Assembly: GCA_020072815.1 (NCBI GenBank)
Contig: JAIQGE010000006.1
Location: 1-64,000 of the forward strand
Origin: Terriglobia bacterium
GTDB taxonomy: Bacteria; Acidobacteriota; Terriglobia; Terriglobales; Acidobacteriaceae
DNA length: 64,000 nt
Direction of reading: 5' to 3'
Positions 9,050-18,172 of the stretch are shown here, piece after piece. Both the position numbers and the translations under genes were made by a program. Below the pieces are notes generated by a model. It worked only from the letters and a program-made list of their open reading frames with translations. It was not told the origin of the DNA and made no database searches. Every line of letters starts with the position of its first letter. Positions within the stretch are counted from its first letter, which is position 1.

Positions 9050-10075
9050 TTATGTTTGCACAAATTTACCGCGCGCCACGTAGTTCATGGCCAGCGCGGT
9101 GGCGTACACGGTAATTTCCGTAAGATAGTCTTTCTCCAGTTTCACGTCAGCGCGCAGGTTCAGCTCGCTGACGCCGGCTTCAATGGATTCCACCAGCTTC
9201 TTGACCAGCGGACGTTGCACGCCGGTCCAGTAGGTCAGTTTGTCCACCAATGATTTGCGGTTTTCCCGCAGCAGTTCCGCCGCCGGACGCACGCCGTTCT
9301 TGCGGCGGCGTCCGACTTTGAAGATGTCTTCCAAGTCGGAGTCCAGCGGCAAGTCGCCGGGCGATGGCTCCTGCAACTGGGCCATCTCATAAAACGCGGC
9401 CACCGTGGTGTCCATTTCTTCCACGGTGATGTCGGTCCGTCCGCGCGGACGCACCGGATCGGTCTTGCCCAGCCGCCGGGCCATTTGGTCCACGTAGCGG
9501 ATTTTCTCCATGGCCGGCCAGCCCTGGTAGCGCTTGCGCCAGCGCGAGCCCGGCGTGAGCCACACGGCAAAGGTTTCAGCAAAGTCTTCGTCCGGATGCT
9601 TCTGCGCGTACCAGCCTTCCATGTGGCGCACAAAGCTGCGCGAGAATGGGATGGGCCGGTACGCGTCGCGATACGGCTTGCGGTACGGTCCAAAAAGCTG
9701 TTTCCATTCCGGCGTCTTGTAGAGGGCGTATGCGTAGTTGATGGCGTGGCCCGCCTCGTGGCGAAGGTACATCATGATCTGGCGCGAGTCCTCCAGATCG
9801 TTCATCTCTTTTTCCAGCCGCGCCAGTTTGGGATCAGCCAGGTAAAAAGGAATCCCGATCACCGGCTCTCCGGACGGGCAGCCCCATTCGTCGGTGAGGT
9901 AGCACGCGGGACGAAACTTCTTCAGGCCCTTGCGCTCCAGTTCGCGATAAAGCTGCTGGACGTAGCGCTCCAGGGGAGAACCTTCCAGCTTCAGCCCCAG
10001 CTCGCGAATCGGCTTGCTGAGGAGCTCCTGGACATCCGGCGGTGCTTTTTCAAATGGGCGCAAGTCTAACTCCAT
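9050..10075 (-). CDS. Putative zinc-binding metallopeptidase
   Basis: The protein has 341 residues and no signal peptide. The gluzincin-like motif HEAGH is at 106-110 (LRHEAGHAINYAY), and PDEDFAETFAVWL at 161-173 provides Glu167 as a plausible third zinc ligand. The region PACYLTDEWGCPSGEPVIGIPFYL precedes the active site. The family is annotated in databases only as a putative zinc-binding metallopeptidase. The gene is first in a two-gene unit with the ATP-grasp enzyme. Confidence 0.8.
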   Translation of the reverse strand: MELDLRPFEKAPPDVQELLSKPIRELGLKLEGSPLERYVQQLYRELERKGLKKFRPACYLTDEWGCPSGEPVIGIPFYLADPKLARLEKEMNDLEDSRQIMMYLRHEAGHAINYAYALYKTPEWKQLFGPYRKPYRDAYRPIPFSRSFVRHMEGWYAQKHPDEDFAETFAVWLTPGSRWRKRYQGWPAMEKIRYVDQMARRLGKTDPVRPRGRTDITVEEMDTTVAAFYEMAQLQEPSPGDLPLDSDLEDIFKVGRRRKNGVRPAAELLRENRKSLVDKLTYWTGVQRPLVKKLVESIEAGVSELNLRADVKLEKDYLTEITVYATALAMNYVARGKFVQT

Positions 10076-10264
10076 CAGAAGGTTAGCACACGCAGTAATA
10101 GCTGAGGAGTTACTCTAGGCATACCATGTAACCGCTACCTGCGGAACGTTCCGTTTGCAGGTCCTCGCAAGAGAGACCAGTCGCTGCGTTCTCTGTTTAG
10201 CTTAAAATCCGCACTATCTCCCCCTCGTTGCGGCCAAACACATAATAAGAAAAGGATGACAACC

Positions 10265-11818
10265 ATGCGGCGAACTCTTTGGACTCGATTTCTGCCCGCG
10301 TCTCTGCTGATGGGGCTTCTGTTCGCGAACGCGGCTCTAGCTCAGGACAAATCCGGCAAGCCTGGCAATGACGCTCCGGCGCTGACCATCTACAACCAGT
10401 CTTTCGCGGTGGTGCGGCAGACGCTGCCGCTGGAACTGAAGAGCGGCGCCAATCAACTGGAAATCACTGACATCACGTCGCACCTGGAGCCGGACTCGGT
10501 GATCCTGCGCGACCTCAAGAGCGGCCGCGACCTTCGCATCCTGGAGCAGAACTACCGCAGTGACGTGGCGTCGCAAGGAAGACTGCTGTCGCTCTATGAG
10601 GGCAAGACCATCGAATTTCTGGTGGCGGACAAAGACGGCAACCGCCGGCTGATGCCGGGCAGGATCATCCGCAGCGGATACACTCCGCACTACCAGGCTT
10701 ACAACGCTTACGGCCAGCAGTACTACCAGGCACAGCAGGCCTACGCCGCCTCCGGCAGTGGCGAGCCGATCATTGAGATTGACGGCAAATTGCAGTTCGG
10801 ACTGCCCGGCATGCCGGTGTTTCCCGCGCTCAGCAGTGACACCATTTTGAAACCCACGCTCTCCTGGCTCTTGCAAAGCGACAAAGCGGGCGCCACCAAC
10901 GCCGAGTTCAGCTACGTGACCGGCGGCATGAGCTGGCACGCCGATTACAACGTGGTAGCGCCGGTAAGCGGCAACCTGCTGGAGATTGTCGGTTGGGTGA
11001 CGCTGGACAACCAGACCGGCAAAACATTCCCCAACGCGCGCATCAAGCTGATGGCCGGCGACGTGAACAAATTGCAACCGGGCGTCGGGGCGGCTGATTC
11101 CTTCAGCGTCAACGGCGCGATGCGCATGGAAGCAGCCGCGCCCGCGGTCACCGAGCGCAGCTTTGACGAATACCATCTCTACACCCTGGAGCGCGCCACC
11201 ACGCTCTACGATCGCGAGACCAAACAAGTGGAGTTCGTCCGCGCCGCCGGGATCCCTTCGCAAAGGCTCTACGTGTATGACGGCGTGAAGATAGACCAGA
11301 ACTACCGCAACTATCCCATGGAAAACATCCGCGAGATGGAGAATTTCGGGGTCCAATCCAACCCCAAGATCTGGGCCATGGTGGAATTCAAGAACAGCAA
11401 AGAGAACCACCTGGGCTTGCCGCTGCCCAAGGGCCGCGTGCGTTTCTATCGCCGCGATACTGACGGCCAGATGGAGTTTACCGGCGAGAACCTGATTGAC
11501 CACACGCCCAGCGACGAGACCATCCGCCTGTACACCGGCAACGTGTTTGACGCCGTGGGCGAACGCAAGCGGACGTATTACAAGGTTGACCGCAACGCGC
11601 ACTGGTTAGACGAGAGTTTTGAGATTAAGCTGCGTAACCACAAGAAAGAACCCATTGAAGTTCGCGTGGTGGAGCACTTGTATCGCTGGTCCAACTGGGA
11701 CATCCAAAAGAACTCAGACCCCTTCAACAAGCTGGACAGCAAGACCATCGAGTACCGCGTGCAGGTTCCGGCCGATGGCGAGAAGACTGTGACCTACACG
11801 GCGCATTACACCTGGTGA
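10265..11818 (+). CDS. DUF4139 exported protein
   Basis: The protein has 517 residues. The signal peptide is about 25 residues, ending ANAALAQ. The body is the DUF4139 beta-rich architecture: VTLRNQ-like opening (LTIYNQSFAVVRQTLPL), a domain with LEPDSVILRD, and C-terminal strands ending EKTVTYTAHYTW. Family members are exported and of unknown function, with a mucoidy-inhibitor-like relationship. An ATG nine bases upstream overlaps the AAAAGGA ribosome site, so the start at 10265 is used. Confidence 0.88.
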   Translation: MRRTLWTRFLPASLLMGLLFANAALAQDKSGKPGNDAPALTIYNQSFAVVRQTLPLELKSGANQLEITDITSHLEPDSVILRDLKSGRDLRILEQNYRSDVASQGRLLSLYEGKTIEFLVADKDGNRRLMPGRIIRSGYTPHYQAYNAYGQQYYQAQQAYAASGSGEPIIEIDGKLQFGLPGMPVFPALSSDTILKPTLSWLLQSDKAGATNAEFSYVTGGMSWHADYNVVAPVSGNLLEIVGWVTLDNQTGKTFPNARIKLMAGDVNKLQPGVGAADSFSVNGAMRMEAAAPAVTERSFDEYHLYTLERATTLYDRETKQVEFVRAAGIPSQRLYVYDGVKIDQNYRNYPMENIREMENFGVQSNPKIWAMVEFKNSKENHLGLPLPKGRVRFYRRDTDGQMEFTGENLIDHTPSDETIRLYTGNVFDAVGERKRTYYKVDRNAHWLDESFEIKLRNHKKEPIEVRVVEHLYRWSNWDIQKNSDPFNKLDSKTIEYRVQVPADGEKTVTYTAHYTW

Positions 11819-11860
11819 CGGAATACGGAGCGCGCGAGACCTCTGGCGGCTGGAAGATCT

Positions 11861-12170
11861 CTAACGGCACAGTGCCCAGTCATCGTGTTCTTTGCCGCAA
11901 GCACACTTAGGCGGAGGCAGCTCCTTGTCCGTTCCCCAGGACAGGAGCCAGGCCTTCATGTCCTCATGTTTCACATAGTGGCCGGCTTTGCGCTGACGAT
12001 CGGCTTGATGGACCTCGGCCCGAAGGCCCTCCTGGTCAGCCACGTAAGACTCCACGCCGTCCGATATCACCGAACAGACTACGTCCTGTGGCTTGCGAAA
12101 GCTTGGCCAGGCGCATTTTCGTTGCAGGTCTCGGCCGGACACTAGACGTCGCGCCGCTGGTATTTGCCAT
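11861..12170 (-). pseudogene. Frameshifted ribbon-helix-helix antitoxin-like gene
   Basis: From the ATG at 12170 the frame reads MANTSGATSSVRPRPATKMR then LAKLSQATGRSL, a ribbon-helix-helix-like start. Around 12074 one extra base shifts the frame. The continuation in the next frame, SVISDGVESYVADQEGLRAE, then KHEDMKAWLLSWGTDKEL and CACGKEHDD, runs to a stop at 11861. Joined, this is a complete CopG/RHH-type antitoxin with a C-terminal cysteine cluster. No toxin gene is adjacent on either side. The shift could be real decay or a sequencing error. Confidence 0.55.
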
Positions 12171-12444
12171 GAACACATTGTGCCACAGTCAACTATTTGG
12201 CTGAGCCACGCTTGCGCCCAGCAGCGTTTGACGGGAATCGCCAATCGCGGACGAACAATTCCTCGCCATGTCTCTTTGCCCTCTCCGCGCTTGTCCATCC
12301 GGCCACTCTCCGCTCAGTCCCTCGCGCGTGACTATGGTCACGGTGTTTCACTGCCAAAGAATGACAAAGTAGAACCTGTAAGCAGCAACACTTCCGCCCC
12401 GCTGCCTGCAAGCATACTTCTGCTGGGAAAGCTGAAAGAATTTC

Positions 12445-13161
12445 ATGCTACGCAATTTTTTCTCCGCGCTGTTGCTGTCCAGAGACGCCTTGCCGCTGGA
12501 TGCGGTCAGGAAAGTTTTCGACGAATACGGGGTGGAGGTCCGCACCGTGCGCACCGCCGAAGAGGCGACCCTGCTGCTTCGGGGCAACCGGTTTGATCTG
12601 GCCATTTGCGACTATGACGTTCCTGGAGCGTCGCAACTGGCGTGCCTGGATTCGTACAGCCAATGGGGCGGAATTTCCATGGTGGTGGTGGGCGACGCCG
12701 GGGTGCTGGAGAATCTAGGCAAACGCATACACTTCACCGTCCCCAAGCCGGTGACTGCGGACTTGCTGGCTCGCGGACTCAAGGCCGCGTACTCCACCAT
12801 GGCCAAGCGCCGCTTCGCAACGTACCGGCATACCCTGGCCTTGCGTCCGCTTTCCGGGACGCTGATGCACCACGGAACACAACGATCGCTGGAAAGCGCC
12901 GCCGTCGTGAACGTCAGCCAGACCGGACTATGTCTGACGACCCCGCAAAAGCTGCCGCCCGGAGGCATTGTCAGTGTGAGCTTCGCGCTGCCGGAAAGCG
13001 AGCGCCAGGTGCACATCATCGGCACCGTTGTCTGGTCAGACCTGTCGGGCAAGACCGGTGTGCGCTTCCATCATCTGCCGGCGCATGAAGAAAAACTGCT
13101 AAAGGAGCGGCTGCGCGCCCGGCTGCCGCACGACTTGGATTACATCCTAGGCCCGGAATAG
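12445..13161 (+). CDS. Receiver-like domain fused to PilZ domain
   Basis: The protein has 238 residues. Residues 5-115 have the receiver fold, with Asp at DLAICDYDVPG in the phosphoacceptor area and KPVT near the end. They are followed from about 120 by a PilZ domain with RRFATYRH (Arg-rich c-di-GMP motif), VNVSQTGLCL and VVWSDLSGKTGVRF. The motifs suggest c-di-GMP binding, although the RxxxR motif is not canonical. No partner kinase is adjacent. The upstream 270 bases hold no gene apart from the broken antitoxin. Confidence 0.8.
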   Translation: MLRNFFSALLLSRDALPLDAVRKVFDEYGVEVRTVRTAEEATLLLRGNRFDLAICDYDVPGASQLACLDSYSQWGGISMVVVGDAGVLENLGKRIHFTVPKPVTADLLARGLKAAYSTMAKRRFATYRHTLALRPLSGTLMHHGTQRSLESAAVVNVSQTGLCLTTPQKLPPGGIVSVSFALPESERQVHIIGTVVWSDLSGKTGVRFHHLPAHEEKLLKERLRARLPHDLDYILGPE

Positions 13162-13186
13162 ACGGTCACGCCGGACGTAGCTTCAG

Positions 13187-13747
13187 TCAGGGCTTTTTCG
13201 TCGCGTCGGGTGGAAGAGCCTTCTCGGACGCAGCCCGCTTACAGCAGCAGCCGGACATTTCCTTGCCATCGCCCTTGCCGCAAGACATGCCGTCTTTGCC
13301 GCCGCAGCAACTCATGCCGTCTTTTCCGCCCATTTCATGACCATGCATATCTTTGCCATGAGCGTCGTGGCCTTCGCCCATGCCCATGCCCATGCCCATG
13401 CCGTGCTCATGCATGGCCTTCATCATGTGCATGTGTTTCTCCATGTTACCGACCACAGACTGCCACATGCTGATGTTCAGCTGGAGCTGGTCCTTGGCGG
13501 CGGGATCGTTGGTCTTGGCAGCAAGGTCCTTCATCTTTTGCAGGTTGGCTTTCATGCCGTCCATGTCGGCCTGCATCTCTTTCATCATCTTCTCGTGCAT
13601 GGCGCCCATCTGGTCATGGCCGGCGGCTGCCTGATGATCGTGGCCTTTCTTCTGGTCGTCATGCCCGCTCATATCATGGCCGGATTGCGCGCGGGCGCTG
13701 CCGGCAGCCAACAAAACCGCAAAGCAGAATGTAAGCAACTGTTTCAT
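13187..13747 (-). CDS. Exported Met/His/Cys-rich metal-binding protein
   Basis: The protein has 186 residues. A signal peptide (MKQLLTFCFAVLLAAGSARA) precedes HDMSGHDDQKKGHDH. The middle is helical and Met-rich (MHEKMMKEMQADMDGMK), followed by HMHMMKAMHEHGMGMGMGMG from a four-unit six-base tandem repeat (13380-13401). The tail has three clusters: SCCGG, SCGKG and SGCCCK. Such sequences bind copper or other soft metals in the periplasm. A longer frame begins at 13813, but GAGGAG upstream of 13747 and the signal peptide set the start. It converges on the PilZ gene with a 25-base gap. Confidence 0.8.
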   Translation of the reverse strand: MKQLLTFCFAVLLAAGSARAQSGHDMSGHDDQKKGHDHQAAAGHDQMGAMHEKMMKEMQADMDGMKANLQKMKDLAAKTNDPAAKDQLQLNISMWQSVVGNMEKHMHMMKAMHEHGMGMGMGMGEGHDAHGKDMHGHEMGGKDGMSCCGGKDGMSCGKGDGKEMSGCCCKRAASEKALPPDATKKP

Positions 13748-13900
13748 CGCAAGGTTCTCCTCGGCAGCAAGTATAGCGATGGACACAGTGACCCGGTGTG
13801 CATAAAAGCACACCCTCTTTTTCTCCCGCGGGAAGCGGATGGTAAGCTGATGGCATCGCTGGTGGTGACGAAATCACCGGCTGAAAAGCAGGGATGATAA

Positions 13901-14383
13901 GTGGAGAACAACAGCTCAAAGCGCGAATTCCTTCGCCACACGCTGGCCACCTTGGCTTACCGCGCAGGCAAAGCGCTGCGTGGAGCGCCGGAGTCTTTTG
14001 CAGCATTCGATCCAGACAAGTCCGGCCGGACGCCGGCGCGCATCCTGGCCCACATGGGCGACCTCATGGACTGGGCGCTCTCCATCAGCAAGGGAGCACA
14101 GGTTTGGAGCGACTCCGCGCCCCTGCCCTGGCCGGAGGAGGTTGAGCGTTTCTTTGGCGCGGTGAAGGCCTTTGACGACTACCTGGCTTCCAGTGCGCCT
14201 CTGGCTCATCCCGCGGGCAAGATCTTTCAAGGCGCCGTGGCGGACGCTCTCACCCACACCGGCCAGATCAACATACTTCGCCGCCTGGCCGGATGCCCAA
14301 TTCGCGGAGAGAACTACTTTAAGGCGGAAATTAGTGCTGGGCGGGTGGGACCGGAGCAAGCCAAACCCATGAAGGAGTTTTGA
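13901..14383 (+). CDS. DinB-like four-helix protein
   Basis: The protein has 160 residues, consistent with the DinB/YfiT-like superfamily, whose members are often metal-dependent thiol transferases or of unknown role. Two of the usual three His ligands are visible: ARILAHMGDLMDW near residue 50 and ALTHTGQINILRRLAG near 125. The start codon is GTG with only a weak upstream purine run. The gene stands alone. Confidence 0.7.
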   Translation: MENNSSKREFLRHTLATLAYRAGKALRGAPESFAAFDPDKSGRTPARILAHMGDLMDWALSISKGAQVWSDSAPLPWPEEVERFFGAVKAFDDYLASSAPLAHPAGKIFQGAVADALTHTGQINILRRLAGCPIRGENYFKAEISAGRVGPEQAKPMKEF

Positions 14384-14514
14384 CTTGCGCGGCGGCATCG
14401 CCCGCGGACGCGCGCAATTCGCGCCGCGCACCTGAAGTCGGCGATATTTCTTGGTTTGCCTTCGCCGGTCAGACTATATTTGCTGTCTTCGCAATCTATG
14501 AAACCGACCTATCT

Positions 14515-16476
14515 ATGAAACTACGCATCGTGATCGCCGCACTGCTCGGGTTGCTGCTGGCAGGGCCATTGGTCGCGCAGACCGAAGAGGACGCGCAACC
14601 CGAAATCGCGCAAATCGAGCGCATCCTATCCTTTGATTCTCACATTGTCGTCGCCGAAGACCGCTCCATGCTGGTCACGGAAACCATTACTGTGCAGTCG
14701 GCGGGCGAGCAAATCAAGCACGGCATCTACCGCGATTTTCCCACCGCATACAAAGACCGGTTGGGCAACCGCTACTCCGTCACCTTCGATATCGTGTCTT
14801 TGCAGCGCGACGGCAAGACTGAGGCGTATCACACGTCCGATCTCAGCAACGGCGTGCGCGTGTACTTCGGCAGATCAGACACCATGCTGCCGCCTGGAAA
14901 ATATACCTACCGGTTCACCTATCGGACGAGCCGCCAACTCGGCTTTTTCCCCGACCACGACGAGCTTTACTGGAACGTCACCGGCGTGGGATGGGATTTT
15001 CCCATTGACGTGGCCACCGCAACGGTCGTGCTGCCGTCCCGGGTTCGCAACCTGGTGACCGGACTGGACGGCTATACCGGGTCCGCCGGAGAAAAGGAAA
15101 AAGCGTTCACGGCGGCTCGCGATGAAAACAGCAATCCGGTCTTCCGCGCTGAAGGCCTGGGGCCGCACCAGGGCTTGTCCATTGTGGTGACGTGGCCCAA
15201 AGGCCTGATCCAGGCGCCCACCAGCCAGGAAAAAATGGACTGGTTCATGGCGGACAACAAAGGGACGATCCTGGGCATCGGCGGGCTGACGATTCTCCTG
15301 TTGTATTACGTGGTGGTGTGGATGGCCGTGGGGCGTGACCCTGCAGCCGGGACCATTGTGCCGCTCTATGAACCGCCGGAGAATCTCTCGCCCGCTGCCA
15401 TGCGCTATCTGAAGCGCATGGGCTTTGACGAGAAGACTTTTACTGCCGCCGTCCTGGGCTTGGCCGCCAAAGGCTACCTCATCGTTAAGCGCGATGACTC
15501 GCACACCTACCGGCTGGAACGGAAGAAAGGTTGGGGGGAAGCCGAACAAAAGCTGGCGTCCGACGAGAAAGCCCTGGCGGGCAAGCTCTTTGAAAACGGC
15601 GAGAAACTGATACTGGAGCAGAGCAACCACAGCATATTGCAGGCCGCGCGAAAAGCGCTGCAACTTGCGTTGCATGCGGGCATGGAGACCACCTACTTTG
15701 TCACCAACCAGCGCTTCCTGTGGCCCGGCATTGGGCTCACCGTGATTGTTGTCGCGGTCACCCTGATTGTGGGGCGCGGGCCGGCCGCGGCCGTCGCCAT
15801 CTTCATGAGCGTATGGCTTACCGGCTGGACGCTGGGCGTAAGCGCCCTCTTGATCCAGGTGGTGCATGCCTGGCGGAGCGTTCGGACGGAAGGGCCGCTG
15901 GCTGCTCCCGCGGCTCTGTTCCTGACCTTGTTCAGCGTGCCCTTTCTGGCGGGTGAATGCTTCGGCATCGGCGTTTTGTGGTGGAACGCGGGCGCCGCGG
16001 CTTTTGCCATTGTGTGCATTGCTATTGGCCTGAACGTCTTGTTCCATCACTTGCTGAAAGCCCCCACCCGGCTGGGACGGCAGTTGATGGACAAAGTGGA
16101 CGGCTTCATGCTCTTTCTGACCGAGGTGGAAGGCCCGCGCTACGCCGCCCTGGCCTCGCCGGCGAAGACCCCGGAGCTGTTTGAGAAGTATCTGCCCTAC
16201 GCGCTGGCCCTGGGCGTGGAACATGCCTGGGCGCAGCAATTTGTCCAGGTGCTGGCGGCTGCCGGCGTGGCGCCGCAAGGCGGGGGCTACACCCCGTCAT
16301 GGTGTGTGGGAGCGGGGTTTGCCGCCGCGTCGGCCACGGACTTTACTTCGTCCTTCAGCAGTTCGTTTTCCAGCGCCGTGTCGTCGGCGTCGTCCTCGCC
16401 AGGGTCCTCGTCGGGTTCAGGCGGAGGAGGCTCATCCGGCGGCGGGGGTGGCGGCGGCGGTGGCGGCGGCTGGTAA
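14515..16476 (+). CDS. DUF2207 membrane protein with glycine-rich tail
   Basis: The protein has 653 residues. The signal peptide is MKLRIVIAALLGLLLAGPLVA, followed by a large extracytoplasmic beta-rich DUF2207 domain (about 30-270), a membrane helix, a cytoplasmic segment, then four more hydrophobic segments near residues 400-520. The C-terminus is a serine stretch followed by GGGGSSGGGGGGGGGGGW, the glycine tail typical of this family. A longer frame starts at 14380, but the signal peptide begins at 14515. Function unknown. Confidence 0.88.
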   Translation: MKLRIVIAALLGLLLAGPLVAQTEEDAQPEIAQIERILSFDSHIVVAEDRSMLVTETITVQSAGEQIKHGIYRDFPTAYKDRLGNRYSVTFDIVSLQRDGKTEAYHTSDLSNGVRVYFGRSDTMLPPGKYTYRFTYRTSRQLGFFPDHDELYWNVTGVGWDFPIDVATATVVLPSRVRNLVTGLDGYTGSAGEKEKAFTAARDENSNPVFRAEGLGPHQGLSIVVTWPKGLIQAPTSQEKMDWFMADNKGTILGIGGLTILLLYYVVVWMAVGRDPAAGTIVPLYEPPENLSPAAMRYLKRMGFDEKTFTAAVLGLAAKGYLIVKRDDSHTYRLERKKGWGEAEQKLASDEKALAGKLFENGEKLILEQSNHSILQAARKALQLALHAGMETTYFVTNQRFLWPGIGLTVIVVAVTLIVGRGPAAAVAIFMSVWLTGWTLGVSALLIQVVHAWRSVRTEGPLAAPAALFLTLFSVPFLAGECFGIGVLWWNAGAAAFAIVCIAIGLNVLFHHLLKAPTRLGRQLMDKVDGFMLFLTEVEGPRYAALASPAKTPELFEKYLPYALALGVEHAWAQQFVQVLAAAGVAPQGGGYTPSWCVGAGFAAASATDFTSSFSSSFSSAVSSASSSPGSSSGSGGGGSSGGGGGGGGGGGW

Positions 16477-16638
16477 GCGGATCTTTATCCTTGTAAACCG
16501 CTTGCGTGTTCCCCGCTCTCTGAGATAGTCCTGCGCCTGGTGCAATCCCGCGCCAAATCTGGCCTCAAAACTCGTGTGACCACCATCACAGCCGGGAACA
16601 CATCCACGGAGTGACAATCCTTGCTTACGGAGGCGGCT

Positions 16639-17055
16639 ATGAGGAAAGTCCAGATCGCCTTTACCAGCCTGCTTCTGCTCTTCTTTGCGGGAGCAGCCTG
16701 CAGAATGATTGCCCAGGACAAAGTGCCGCCGGCCAACGGCGCGTTTGTTTACAACGTTGCTGACCAGGTCACCGTGGAAGGGACCATCCAGGAGGCAAAA
16801 GACTACAAGTGTCCGGTTACCGGCACGGTGGGTTCGCACATCACGGTGAAGACCGCCGGCGAAGCGCTTGAAGTCCACCTGGCTCCGGCAACGTACTTGA
16901 AAGAATACGAAATGGCGTTTCATGCCGGAGAGAGCGTGAAGCTTGTCGGCGTCAAGATCCAGTTTGAAGGCAAGCCGGCATTGCTGGCCAAGAGCGTGAC
17001 GGTAGGCGGGGCGACATTCACCTTCCGCGACGCCAAAGGCCGCCCGCTTTGGTAA
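16639..17055 (+). CDS. Small exported protein, probable OB-fold
   Basis: The protein has 138 residues, with a signal peptide ending about residue 25 (AACRMIAQ). The mature part looks like a five-stranded OB-type barrel: VTVEGTIQEAKDY, HITVKTAGEALEVHL and ESVKLVGVKIQF. A single Cys (KCPV) remains after cleavage. GGAGGCGG sits right before the ATG. The gene ends at a strong terminator and appears monocistronic. Ligand unknown. Confidence 0.75.
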   Translation: MRKVQIAFTSLLLLFFAGAACRMIAQDKVPPANGAFVYNVADQVTVEGTIQEAKDYKCPVTGTVGSHITVKTAGEALEVHLAPATYLKEYEMAFHAGESVKLVGVKIQFEGKPALLAKSVTVGGATFTFRDAKGRPLW

Positions 17056-17102
17056 GAGGATGAGCCGTTGCTGTTTCCCCGGGGGAGGAAATGGCAATTG
17101 AA

Positions 17103-17143
17103 AGGCCGAGCATCTGCCTGATCGCTCGGCCTTTCGTTTTTCT
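17103..17143 (+). terminator. Rho-independent terminator
   Basis: The stem aggccgagc/gctcggcct (17103-17111 with 17124-17132) is followed by ttcgtttttct. It lies 48 bases downstream of the OB-like gene. Confidence 0.88.
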
Positions 17144-17198
17144 AGACAACCGCTTGGGAGCTGCGTATGCTCTCGGAGCATTCAGCGTCTACTGCAGA

Positions 17199-17259
17199 CG
17201 GCTCGGCGCGCAAGCCGGCCTCGCCGTCGTTCTTTCCTTCTAAAAAGCCGCCTGCGTGC
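17199..17259 (+). repeat. Direct repeat of about 60 bases, copy 1
   Basis: The block carries cggctcggcgcgcaagccgg, cctcgccgtcgt, a pyrimidine run tctttccttct, and gccgcctgcgtgc. A near-identical block lies 97 bases further on. The first part can fold (cggc...gccg). Confidence 0.8.
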
Positions 17260-17295
17260 TTAGAGTGCTCTGCGAGTAATCCGCACCTGTGGCAC

Positions 17296-17357
17296 GCGGC
17301 TCGGCGCGCAAGCCGGCCTCGCCGTCGTTTCTTTCCTTCTAAATAACCGCCTGCGTG
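17296..17357 (+). repeat. Direct repeat of about 60 bases, copy 2
   Basis: This matches copy 1 apart from an added T in the pyrimidine run and a few changes near taaataaccgcctgcgtgc. A shorter diverged relative is at 52187-52225. No gene is supportable between 17144 and 17551. Confidence 0.8.
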
Positions 17358-17551
17358 CCCTGGCTCGCTCCGCACAAGCTCCGTGCCTAGCACGCGGCGA
17401 ATTCACGAGCGGGATTTGCGTCGCTCCGACTCAAACCAGAATCGTCAATGTCAATCCGAAACGACGCGGCCGCGCAGAGCACTGCTAGAAAGTAAAGTAC
17501 CCAAACAATAAAGGGTATAAAGTTGTGGTGCCTAAGCAGGAGCGACCGCAA

Positions 17552-18070
17552 ATGAGACTCTCCCAAACCTTTCTCCTCACATTGTGCTTAGCTGCGCCCT
17601 TTGTGGTGGCGGCAGGTCAAACCGCAGAATTCAAGAAAGAAGACTGCGTCGCACAGAACGACGCTGGCTGGCCGTTCCCGTGGTCGGCCATGAAATACTC
17701 AATCTCGAACCGCGCGGTGCTCTTGTATAACGGAAAGCCGACGGTGATCCATAAGCAGCTGTTGACCTTTGCTAAGGAAATCTCAATCCCGGTCCCAGGA
17801 TGTGGCACGAGTCACCTGTTGCGAACCAATAGCATTGGCCGCATTGATTTTGAAGGCCACGTGTTTGCGTACCTGATTTCCGGAGTTGCGGTCAATCGAG
17901 ATGAGCGCGGGCATGAACGGGCAACCGGAGCAATCAAGTTCGCCATGTGGTACGACGAAGAGGGTGATGGACGATTCAAGAAGGTGATTTGGACCCCGCC
18001 CCTACCACCGGCGATTCCGGCGTGGGCACGCGGCAGCAAGGGCCCCAAAGTAAGCGATGACCATCGCTAA
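17552..18070 (+). CDS. Secreted protein of unknown function
   Basis: The protein has 172 residues with a Sec signal peptide (MRLSQTFLLTLCLAAPFVVAAG, cleavage near 22). The mature part has two cysteines (DCVAQ and PGCGTS) that could form a disulfide, and a C-terminal strand region IKFAMWYDEEGDGRFKKVIW. AGGAG ten bases upstream favours the start at 17552 over one 27 bases earlier. No family recognised. Confidence 0.7.
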   Translation: MRLSQTFLLTLCLAAPFVVAAGQTAEFKKEDCVAQNDAGWPFPWSAMKYSISNRAVLLYNGKPTVIHKQLLTFAKEISIPVPGCGTSHLLRTNSIGRIDFEGHVFAYLISGVAVNRDERGHERATGAIKFAMWYDEEGDGRFKKVIWTPPLPPAIPAWARGSKGPKVSDDHR

Positions 18071-18172
18071 GAGAGAACACCTGTCAGGGAAAGAACTCTC
18101 TATGGCGATGCAGGAATCGTCGCAGTAACTTTTCCCTTCTTCTGCCGTATCTATTACGATTCCAGGCTGGCC

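Noticed and set aside
10337-11602. A 421-codon open frame on the minus strand
   Set aside because: It is antisense to the DUF4139 gene, with no signal peptide, domain or ribosome site.
14875-16278. A 467-codon open frame on the minus strand
   Set aside because: It is antisense to the DUF2207 gene and has the composition of a shadow frame.
17142-17393. A minus-strand frame across the direct repeats
   Set aside because: Its internal similarity comes from the DNA repeat itself, and no start signal is present.
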